DNA of 8,233 bases from Thermoflexus sp. (GTDB taxonomy: Bacteria > Chloroflexota > Anaerolineae > Thermoflexales > Thermoflexaceae): the NCBI GenBank assembly GCA_017743605.1, contig JAGHYO010000091.1:1-8233 (forward strand). The letters are read 5' to 3'. Positions 1-5,942 of the stretch are shown here, in pieces (within the stretch, counting starts at the first letter, position 1; the number at the start of each line of letters is the position of its first letter). The notes below the pieces were generated by a model, which did no database searches, was not told the DNA's origin, and saw nothing but the letters and a program-made list of their open reading frames with translations. Both the position numbers and the translations under genes were made by a program.

Positions 1-9
1 GGAAGGCTC

Positions 10-38
10 TTGACAAATTCCCTTCTTTTGAGTAAAAT
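10..38 (+). promoter_or_regulatory. Sigma70-type promoter P1 (TTGACA-17-TAAAAT)
   Basis: A perfect -35 hexamer TTGACA (10-15) is separated by exactly 17 bases from TAAAAT (33-38), which matches the -10 consensus at five of six positions. Transcription would start near 45, inside the palindrome at 45-56. All downstream genes point the same way with tiny gaps or overlaps, so this is the best candidate promoter for the whole operon. The match is seen directly; its use in the cell is inferred. Confidence 0.8.
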
Positions 39-44
39 GAATGC

Positions 45-56
45 GTAATCGATTAC
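45..56. promoter_or_regulatory. LacI-family operator palindrome
   Basis: GTAATCGATTAC is a perfect 12-bp inverted repeat with a central CG. Its core AATCGATT fits the AANCGNTT pattern known for many LacI/CcpA/PurR-type operators. It begins about where P1 transcripts should start, so bound repressor would block P1. The obvious binder is the LacI-family protein encoded from 170. No second full-length copy was noticed elsewhere in the window. Confidence 0.75.
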
Positions 57-82
57 AAGCAAAACTTTGATATCAATATAAT
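53..82 (+). promoter_or_regulatory. Possible second promoter P2 (TTACAA-18-TATAAT)
   Basis: TATAAT at 77-82 is an exact -10 consensus. The upstream partner is weak: TTACAA at 53-58, with 18-base spacing and three of six matches. Its start site would fall near 89. The -35 candidate overlaps the right half of the 45-56 operator, so the same repressor could affect it. In such an AT-rich stretch a TATAAT can occur by chance, hence the low confidence. Confidence 0.35.
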
Positions 83-169
83 TAATATTCGAATTTAATT
101 AACTATTTTCCATAAATATTTATTGTAAAAACAACCAAATTTTGCTGTATTTATAGTCTTGTTTTTGGC
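61..169. other. Very AT-rich leader before the repressor gene
   Basis: I count about 20 G or C in these 109 bases (near 19%), against a GC-rich coding region. It contains TCGA-centred ATTCGAAT (87-94), TTAATTAA (95-102) and a perfect 12-bp palindrome ATAAATATTTAT (112-123). No Shine-Dalgarno sequence precedes the ATG at 170. TATAGT at 152-157 could be a third -10 element close to the start codon. If P1 is used, this is an untranslated leader of about 125 nt. No gene or stable GC-rich RNA fold is seen here. Confidence 0.6.
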
Positions 170-1174
170 ATGAAACGACCCACTTTGAAAGCGATTGCGG
201 AGCAAGCGGGGGTTTCGGTGGCGACGGTGTCCCGGGCCCTGAGCGGGCGGGGGCGGGTCGATGAGGCGACCCGTCAGCGGATCCTGCGGATCGCAGAGGC
301 GATGGGCTACGCCCCGGACATGGCCGCTCGCAGCCTGGTGCTACGCCGCACAGAGAACATCGGCTTTCTGATCCATGCCCTCCAGTCCCTTTCCCCCCAC
401 ACCTTTTACGGGGAGCTCCTGACCGCGGTGGAACGGGAGCTGCGCCGGCACCGTTATCACCTCCAGTTCGCCACTGTGGAGGACGATTCCCTGCCCACCC
501 TGATCAAAGAGAACCGCGTGGATGGTCTGCTCCTGGTCGGCTGCGACTTACCCCCTTCCTTGATCTGGACGCTGAAGGAACGCCGTCTCCCCCTGGTGCT
601 GGTGGACAACCACATGCCCGGTGTGGACAGCGTGTTCACAGACAACGTGGGTGGCGCTTTCCAGGCCACGGCGCACCTGATCCGCCTTGGGCATCGTCGG
701 ATCGCCTTCATCGCGGAGACCCTGGCCAACCTGAGCTTTCAGGAGCGCTTCGAGGGATACCGTCGGGCGCTGGAGGCTCATGGCCTGCCCTTCGATCCCG
801 AGCTGGTGGCCGAGGGCGAGCGAGGCGTTGAGGGAGGTTTCATCGCGATGGGCCGGCTTCTGGAACGAGCGCAGCCCACAGCCGTGGTCGCGGCCAACGA
901 TCCCACGGCAGCCAGCGCGATGCGGGCGATCCGGGCGCGAGGCCTGCGGATCCCGGAGGAGATCGGAGTGGTTGGCTTCGATGATGATCCCCTCGCGCTC
1001 CACACCGACCCCCCGCTCACCACCATGCGCGTCTTCCGCGCCAGGATGGCAGCTCTGGCTGTCGCCCGGTTGCTGGATCTGATGAGGAACCCGGAGCAGC
1101 CGGCCGTCCATATCTGCATCGAGACCCAGCTGATCGTGCGTCAGTCCTGCGGAAGTTCCCCCATCCCATCCTGA
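170..1174 (+). CDS. LacI-family transcriptional repressor
   Basis: This is a 334-residue cytoplasmic DNA-binding repressor with the normal LacI-family length and architecture. The N-terminal helix-turn-helix covers residues about 5-24 (TLKAIAEQAGVSVATVSRAL). It is followed by the hinge with A53-R54-S55-L56, whose Leu is the position that inserts into the operator centre in this family. A sugar-binding-protein-like effector domain fills residues about 63-330, including the characteristic AANDPTAASAM and GVVGFDDDPLA segments. The start is fixed by the family N-terminus, although no ribosome binding site is visible. It is the first gene behind the 45-56 operator and only 16 bases ahead of the binding-protein gene, so it probably represses itself and the operon. 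The inducer is unknown; a mannose-containing oligosaccharide or its product is a guess from the neighbours. Confidence 0.95.
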   Translation: MKRPTLKAIAEQAGVSVATVSRALSGRGRVDEATRQRILRIAEAMGYAPDMAARSLVLRRTENIGFLIHALQSLSPHTFYGELLTAVERELRRHRYHLQFATVEDDSLPTLIKENRVDGLLLVGCDLPPSLIWTLKERRLPLVLVDNHMPGVDSVFTDNVGGAFQATAHLIRLGHRRIAFIAETLANLSFQERFEGYRRALEAHGLPFDPELVAEGERGVEGGFIAMGRLLERAQPTAVVAANDPTAASAMRAIRARGLRIPEEIGVVGFDDDPLALHTDPPLTTMRVFRARMAALAVARLLDLMRNPEQPAVHICIETQLIVRQSCGSSPIPS

Positions 1175-1190
1175 GGAGAGGAGGTTTGCC

Positions 1191-2999
1191 ATGTCCCGAG
1201 GATCCAGCTTGCGCGCGCAGTTCTTCTTCATCCTCGCGGCGCTCGCCCTCGGGCTGAGCGCCTGCGCGCCCGCCACCCCCGCTCCTGGGCCCACCGCCTC
1301 CCCCACCCCCGTCGTGGTTGAGAAAGTGGTGACCCCCACGCCTGCCCCACGTCCGAGGGAGTTCGTGCTGGGCACCAGCTGGGAGGTCCCGCCCGCTTAC
1401 CACGGCAACCCCTTCGCTCCCGGCGGGGTCGGGGGCGCCTGGTGGTTCGTCTTCCAGCCGCTGCTCATCTACGTCCCGGCCACCGGCGAAGCCATTCCCA
1501 GCCTGGCGGAATCCTTTGAGGAAGCGCCGGACCGCATCACCTTCCGACTGCGCCAGACCGGCTGGTCAGATGGCACCCCCTTCACCAGCAAGGATGTATG
1601 GGCCTCCTTCGTCCTGATGAAGTTGATGTGGAACTGGCCCGGCGAGGTGGATCGGGTGGAAACCCCCGATGAACGAACGGCGGTCATCGTATGGAAGCAG
1701 CCCCTGGCGAACCCCAAGGCCTTGATCAGCAGCGCTCCTATCCTGGTCAACGTCACCGCCTACGGGAAGTTCGCGGAAGAGGCCGCCAAATGGCTGGGCC
1801 AGACCGTCGCTGAGGCGGAGGAGGCGCTGAACAAGATCCGCCAGGAGGTCTCCGGTTTCAAGCCGGAGAAGCCCGTCGCCGTCGGCCCCTTCCAGGTCGA
1901 GAGCGTCAGCGCTTCCGAGATGATCCTGACCAAGAACCCTCACCATTACGCCGCGAAGAACATCGGCATCGACCGCATCCGCTTCCTGCGCTGGACCTCC
2001 AACGAGGTGATGTGGGCTTTCCATCTGGCCGGGGAACTGGACGCCAGCCACGCGGCGGCCCCCAAGGATGTTGCGGATCAGATCCTGCAACGCCAGCCCA
2101 AGACGCGGCTTCAGCTGGTCACCGACCTTTCCGAGTTCGCTCTGCTCTTCAACCTGCGCAAGGCGCCCTTCAACGATGTCCGCTTCCGCAAGGCCATCGC
2201 CTACCTCATCGACCGCGACAAGGTCCGGGAGATCTCTTACTACGCTGGGCTCACCTCCGCCCCTTACTCCCACGGCGTCCTCAAGTCCTTTGAGGAGCAG
2301 TGGCTCGGAAAGGATTTCCTCGGCTCCCTTACGGCTTACAATCTTGACCCGGCGAAGGCAGAAGCCTTGCTGAAGGAGATGGGCTGGACCAAGGGGCCCG
2401 ACGGTAAATGGCGGGATCCCACGGGCAAGGCCCCTGAGTTCGAGATCCTGGCCCAGGCGGGGGCCACGGATTGGATCCTGGCCGCGGAGGCCATCGCCGC
2501 CCAGCTGAACAAACAGGGCTTCCAGGTCCGGACCCGCGCCGTTGAGCCCGGGGTGTATCCCACCACCCTGCGGGGCGGCCAGTTCGACATGGCCATCCAG
2601 TTCGGCAGCGCCTGGTGGGGCACGGCCCACCCGCTCACCGGCTATTACCGCCTCTACCAGGGCGAGGCCGCGGAGTTCACCGGTGCCAAAGACGTCATGG
2701 CGACGATGAAGGGTCCGCAAGGCGAGGACGTGAACGTCGCCCAGGCCCTGGACAGCCTTCTGAAGGAGCCGAATCCGGAGCGCCAGAAGGCGATCGTCCG
2801 CCAGCTGGCCTGGATCACCAATGAGAATCTGCCGGTCCTTAGCTTGCTGGAGAAGCAGCTGATGATCTTCCATGTCGATGGTGTCCGGGTGACCGGCTGG
2901 CCGGCGGCGAACGACCCGCCGTGGACGGTGGCTCCCGGTGCCATCGAGCGTTTCTACGCTCATCTGCTCATCCAGGGCATCTTGAAGCCGGTCCCGTAG
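1191..2999 (+). CDS. Family-5 (Opp/Dpp-type) ABC transporter solute-binding lipoprotein
   Basis: A 602-residue extracytoplasmic binding protein that captures the ligand for the transporter encoded downstream. The signal peptide (hydrophobic residues about 11-22) ends in the lipobox L22-S23-A24-C25, so Cys25 should be lipidated. A Pro/Thr/Ala-rich tether follows (about 26-52). The signature W125-S-D-G-T-P-F-T-S-K-D-V-W is the classic family-5 motif, and the length suits the family. An AGGAGAGGAGG ribosome binding site (1174-1184) lies six bases before the ATG. Homologues are usually called peptide-binding, but members in Thermotoga bind beta-linked oligosaccharides. Given the GH130 and LacI neighbours, a mannoside or related sugar is the more likely ligand here. 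Ligand specificity cannot be read from the sequence. Confidence 0.93.
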   Translation: MSRGSSLRAQFFFILAALALGLSACAPATPAPGPTASPTPVVVEKVVTPTPAPRPREFVLGTSWEVPPAYHGNPFAPGGVGGAWWFVFQPLLIYVPATGEAIPSLAESFEEAPDRITFRLRQTGWSDGTPFTSKDVWASFVLMKLMWNWPGEVDRVETPDERTAVIVWKQPLANPKALISSAPILVNVTAYGKFAEEAAKWLGQTVAEAEEALNKIRQEVSGFKPEKPVAVGPFQVESVSASEMILTKNPHHYAAKNIGIDRIRFLRWTSNEVMWAFHLAGELDASHAAAPKDVADQILQRQPKTRLQLVTDLSEFALLFNLRKAPFNDVRFRKAIAYLIDRDKVREISYYAGLTSAPYSHGVLKSFEEQWLGKDFLGSLTAYNLDPAKAEALLKEMGWTKGPDGKWRDPTGKAPEFEILAQAGATDWILAAEAIAAQLNKQGFQVRTRAVEPGVYPTTLRGGQFDMAIQFGSAWWGTAHPLTGYYRLYQGEAAEFTGAKDVMATMKGPQGEDVNVAQALDSLLKEPNPERQKAIVRQLAWITNENLPVLSLLEKQLMIFHVDGVRVTGWPAANDPPWTVAPGAIERFYAHLLIQGILKPVP

Positions 3000-3015
3000 G
3001 GGCTGCCATCGCATG

Positions 3016-3054
3016 GGGTCTGGGGGGCGCGCTTTCTGCGCGCCCCCCAGACCC
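3016..3054 (+). other. Perfect 17-bp intergenic hairpin
   Basis: GGGTCTGGGGGGCGCGC (3016-3032) pairs without a mismatch with GCGCGCCCCCCAGACCC (3038-3054) across a TTTCT loop. It fills most of the 76-base gap between the binding-protein and permease genes. No T tract follows, since the next bases are GCATCAGGAGG, so it is not a typical intrinsic terminator. By analogy with hairpins after malE-type genes, it may protect the upstream mRNA 3' end or reduce downstream read-through, giving more binding protein than permease. The structure is seen directly; the role is inferred. Confidence 0.85.
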
Positions 3055-3059
3055 GCATC

Positions 3060-3065
3060 AGGAGG
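3060..3065 (+). promoter_or_regulatory. Ribosome binding site deciding the permease start
   Basis: AGGAGG lies ten bases ahead of the ATG at 3076 and only five bases after the hairpin. It selects that ATG over the in-frame ATG at 3013, which would force the hairpin to be translated and would add 21 residues not typical of the family. Confidence 0.8.
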
Positions 3066-3075
3066 TCCACGCCGA

Positions 3076-4062
3076 ATGCGCTGGCTACGGCGGGTGTTGC
3101 TGGCCTTGTTCACGATCTGGCTGGTGGCCACCCTCACCTTTGTGGTGGTAGAACAGGCGCCCGGTGATATCTTCTATTTGATGGCTCAAGAGATCGCCCA
3201 AGCCCGGGGGGTCTCCATCGAGGTGGCTTACGCCCAGGTGCGCAGCATGGTCGGCTACGATCCCACCCGTCCCCTCCTCCAGCGCTACCTCGAGTGGATG
3301 GGGGAGCTGCTGCAGGGGAACCTGGGCTTCTCCTATTTTTATCGCATCTCCGTGAATCAGATCCTCTTCCAGGCGCTGCCGTGGACGGTCTTTGTCCTCT
3401 CCACAGCGCTTTTGCTGAGCTTTACCATCGGCGTCCTGCTCGGGCTAGTGATCGCGGTCCGCCGGCGCACGTGGCTGGATCCTCTAATCACCGGCTACGC
3501 CTCCCTCACCGACGCCACGCCGGATTACCTGACCGCCCTCCTTCTGCTGATCTTCCTCGCCCTCCAGCTGAAATGGTTCCCCTCCAAAGGGGCTTATGAC
3601 AGCAGCCTGACCCCAGGGTTCAACCTGCCCTTCCTGCTCAGCGTGCTTCACCACGCCGCCCTGCCCATCACCGCCTATACCCTGGAGAACATCGGGGCCT
3701 GGGCGCTGGCGATGAAGGGGAGCGCGGTCTCCGTCCTGGGTGAGGACTTCATCGCCTTTGCCCGGGCCCGGGGCTTGCGGGAAAGCCGCGTCCTCACCCA
3801 CTATGTCGGGCGCAACGCCATCCTGCCCATGGTCACCGGGCTGGCCCTGGCCTTCGGGGGGATGTTCGGAGGCTCCGTCCTGATCGAGACCGTCTTCCAT
3901 TACCCTGGGATCGGCTGGTTCTTCAAGTTCGCCCTCGATCATCGGGACTACGGGATGATGCGAGGGTTGCTCATCCTCACCACGGTGGCCATCGTGATGG
4001 CCAACCTGATCACCGATCTGATCTATCCCCTGCTGGATCCCCGGATCCGGATGGAGGATTAA
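3076..4062 (+). CDS. ABC transporter permease, DppB/OppB type
   Basis: A 328-residue inner-membrane subunit that forms half of the translocation channel. It opens with MRWLRRVLLALFTIWLVATL, the normal first membrane helix of this family. About six helices can be placed near residues 6-26, 100-124, 140-160, 185-205, 255-275 and 300-322. The cytoplasmic EAA-type loop that docks on the ATPase begins at E223 (EDFIAFARARGL). The C-terminal YPLLDPRIR is also characteristic. The ATG at 3076 is chosen because of AGGAGG at 3060-3065. The stop codon abuts the next start at 4063, so it is co-translated with its partner permease. Substrate is inferred to be an oligosaccharide from context. Confidence 0.92.
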   Translation: MRWLRRVLLALFTIWLVATLTFVVVEQAPGDIFYLMAQEIAQARGVSIEVAYAQVRSMVGYDPTRPLLQRYLEWMGELLQGNLGFSYFYRISVNQILFQALPWTVFVLSTALLLSFTIGVLLGLVIAVRRRTWLDPLITGYASLTDATPDYLTALLLLIFLALQLKWFPSKGAYDSSLTPGFNLPFLLSVLHHAALPITAYTLENIGAWALAMKGSAVSVLGEDFIAFARARGLRESRVLTHYVGRNAILPMVTGLALAFGGMFGGSVLIETVFHYPGIGWFFKFALDHRDYGMMRGLLILTTVAIVMANLITDLIYPLLDPRIRMED

Positions 4063-4929
4063 ATGGGCACGGCCGCGTTCCTGGGTGATCTTCTCCAGGC
4101 GCTGCGAGGGAATCGACGGGCTGTTGTGGGGGGCCTGATTCTGACCGGTTACCTCTTGATGGCCCTCGTCGGACCGGCGCTCGTTCCCCTCGACCCCACC
4201 ATGAAATACGCGGAACGGTTCCGACCACCTTCCCTCGCGCATCCTCTGGGCACCGATTATGCCGGGCGGGACGTGCTGGCCCAGATCATCCACGGCTCGC
4301 GGGATGTCCTGGCCATCGCCTTCCTCACCGCCCTGTTCACCACGGCCGTGGCCGTCGGCGTCGGAACCCTCGCGGGTTACTCCGGCGGCGCGGTGGACGC
4401 TGTTCTGATGTTGCTGACCAACGTTCAGCTCACCGTGCCGGCCGTGCCGGTTTACCTTCTCATCGGCTCGGTGTTCCAGGTCCGCGACCCCATTGGGTTC
4501 GCCGCCCTGATCAGCCTGTGGATGTGGGGCCCGCTGGCTCGCGCCGTTCGCTCACAGATCCTCTCGCTGAAGGAGCGCGATTTCATCGAGGCCGCCCGGG
4601 TCCTGGGGCTGAGCACTTTTCATATCCTGTTCCGCGAGCTCTTTCCGAACCTGACCCCATTTGTGGTCATCCACTTCATTCGGATCATGCGGGACGCCAT
4701 CACGGCGAGCGTAGGGTTGATCTTCCTGGGGCTGGCTCCCTTCTCGCCCACCAACTGGGGCACGATGCTGAACCTGGCCGTTTTCCAGACCGGTGCCATC
4801 TATATCCCCAACGCACTTCACTACGTGATCGCGCCAATGGCGGTGATCGTCCTCTTCCAGCTGGGGGCAATCTTCTTCGCACACGGGCTGGATGAGATCC
4901 TGAACCCCCGTCTCCGAGCTCCGGCATGA
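4063..4929 (+). CDS. ABC transporter permease, DppC/OppC type
   Basis: A 288-residue inner-membrane protein, the second half of the channel. The N-terminal part carries one helix (about 22-42) and then the family segment HPLGTDYAGRDVLAQIIHGSR. Five further hydrophobic segments follow. The ATPase-docking EAA loop starts at E171 (ERDFIEAARVLGL), and a GLIFLGLAPFSPTNWGTML segment is typical of this subunit. GGAGG at 4053-4057, inside the end of the upstream gene, serves as its ribosome binding site. Its stop overlaps the next gene's start as ATGA (4926-4929), implying translational coupling. Confidence 0.93.
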   Translation: MGTAAFLGDLLQALRGNRRAVVGGLILTGYLLMALVGPALVPLDPTMKYAERFRPPSLAHPLGTDYAGRDVLAQIIHGSRDVLAIAFLTALFTTAVAVGVGTLAGYSGGAVDAVLMLLTNVQLTVPAVPVYLLIGSVFQVRDPIGFAALISLWMWGPLARAVRSQILSLKERDFIEAARVLGLSTFHILFRELFPNLTPFVVIHFIRIMRDAITASVGLIFLGLAPFSPTNWGTMLNLAVFQTGAIYIPNALHYVIAPMAVIVLFQLGAIFFAHGLDEILNPRLRAPA

Positions 4930-5942
4930 AACCTCTGTTGCAGGCCCGGGATCTGGAGGTCACATTCGATCTGGGGCGGCACGGCCGTCTAGTCGCCGTC
5001 GACCGGGTGTCCTTCGACCTGGGGCACGGCGAGTTTGTGGCTCTGGTTGGGGAGAGCGGGAGCGGCAAGAGCACCACCGCCCTCGCCCTGATCCGTCTGG
5101 TCCCGCCCCCCGGCTTCATCTCCGGCGGCCGCCTGTTGTGGTGGGATGATCGAGAGGAAACGCCGGTGGACCTTCTCCAGCTGAGCCCCGGGCGAATGCG
5201 GGAGCGCCGCTGGCGGGATATCGCGATGGTCTTCCAGGGAGCCCAGAACGCCCTCAATCCGGTCATGCGCATCGCCGAGCAGATGGTGGAAACCGTGCGA
5301 ACGCATCAGGCCATGCCGCGCGACGAGATCCTGGATCGGGCCGCCCGGTGCCTGCGCATGGTCCGCCTGGAGCCCTCCCGGGTGCTCCGGGCCTATCCCC
5401 ATGAGCTCAGCGGCGGGATGCGTCAGCGGGTGTTGATCGCCATGAGCTTGTTGCTGACCCCCCGCCTGCTGATCCTGGATGAACCGACCACGGCCCTGGA
5501 CGTGATCACCCAAGCGCATATCCTTGAGCTCTTAAAGGAGATCCAGGAACAGCTGGGGCTGACGATGCTCCTGCTCACCCACGACCTGGCTGTGGTCGCG
5601 AAAACAGCCCGTCGAGTTCTGATCATGTATGCGGGCCGGATTGTGGAGGAGGCCCCCACCGAAGACCTATTCGAGGCGCCCTATCATCCCTACACCCGGG
5701 GCCTCCTCCAGGCAGTCCCCACCCTGCGCGGGGACCTGGCCGCGAAGCGCCCGATCCCGGGCTCCCCTCCGGACATGCGACATCCGCCCTCGGGTTGTCG
5801 CTTCCATCCGCGCTGTCCCTATGCCGACGAGCTGTGCCGTCGGGTGGAGCCGATCTTGGAGGAGGCGGGCGGCCGTCGCGTGGCCTGTCATCACTGGCAA
5901 CGCATCCACCAGGGCGCGCCGCTCCCGGAGGCTCTGCAATGA
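4926..5942 (+). CDS. ABC transporter ATPase, DppD/OppD type
   Basis: A 338-residue cytoplasmic nucleotide-binding subunit that powers import together with the following ATPase. Walker A is GESGSGKST (42-50, Lys48), the Q-loop glutamine is Q104, the signature is LSGGMRQRV (161-169), Walker B is LLILDE (181-186, with Glu186 catalytic) and the switch His is H219. All are intact. The C-terminal oligopeptide-transporter extension holds a C-x5-C-x6-C-x16-C motif (C291, C297, C304, C321), a pattern that may bind a metal or an iron-sulfur cluster. The start overlaps the permease stop (ATGA), and I see no good ribosome binding site, so translation probably depends on coupling. Confidence 0.94.
   Translation: MKPLLQARDLEVTFDLGRHGRLVAVDRVSFDLGHGEFVALVGESGSGKSTTALALIRLVPPPGFISGGRLLWWDDREETPVDLLQLSPGRMRERRWRDIAMVFQGAQNALNPVMRIAEQMVETVRTHQAMPRDEILDRAARCLRMVRLEPSRVLRAYPHELSGGMRQRVLIAMSLLLTPRLLILDEPTTALDVITQAHILELLKEIQEQLGLTMLLLTHDLAVVAKTARRVLIMYAGRIVEEAPTEDLFEAPYHPYTRGLLQAVPTLRGDLAAKRPIPGSPPDMRHPPSGCRFHPRCPYADELCRRVEPILEEAGGRRVACHHWQRIHQGAPLPEALQ

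Noticed and set aside
112..123. ATAAATATTTAT palindrome as a firm operator
   Set aside because: It is perfect, but it sits in sequence under 20% GC where A/T palindromes arise easily, and it lacks the central CG expected for the LacI protein. It is mentioned only as part of the leader.
3016..3060. Hairpin as a rho-independent terminator
   Set aside because: The stem is strong enough, but no T tract follows and the operon clearly continues, with a ribosome binding site five bases later.
3013..3075. Earlier in-frame ATG for the first permease
   Set aside because: It has no ribosome binding site, would translate through the perfect hairpin, and adds 21 residues ahead of the normal family N-terminus. 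AGGAGG supports 3076.
1566..3137. Long open frame on the minus strand (523 codons) opposite the binding-protein gene
   Set aside because: It is an antisense shadow common in GC-rich DNA: its translation shows no recognisable motif, it has no ribosome binding site, and the + strand carries a clear family-5 binding protein.
3484..4293. Minus-strand open frame (269 codons) across both permease genes
   Set aside because: The product is rich in Gly/Asp/Gln/Glu without domain features, and it lies opposite two unmistakable permeases.
5795..5938. Earlier in-frame ATG for the second ATPase
   Set aside because: It would overlap the first ATPase by about 148 bases and add a low-complexity extension. 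The ATG at 5939 has GGAGG at 5927-5931 and the usual stop-start overlap.
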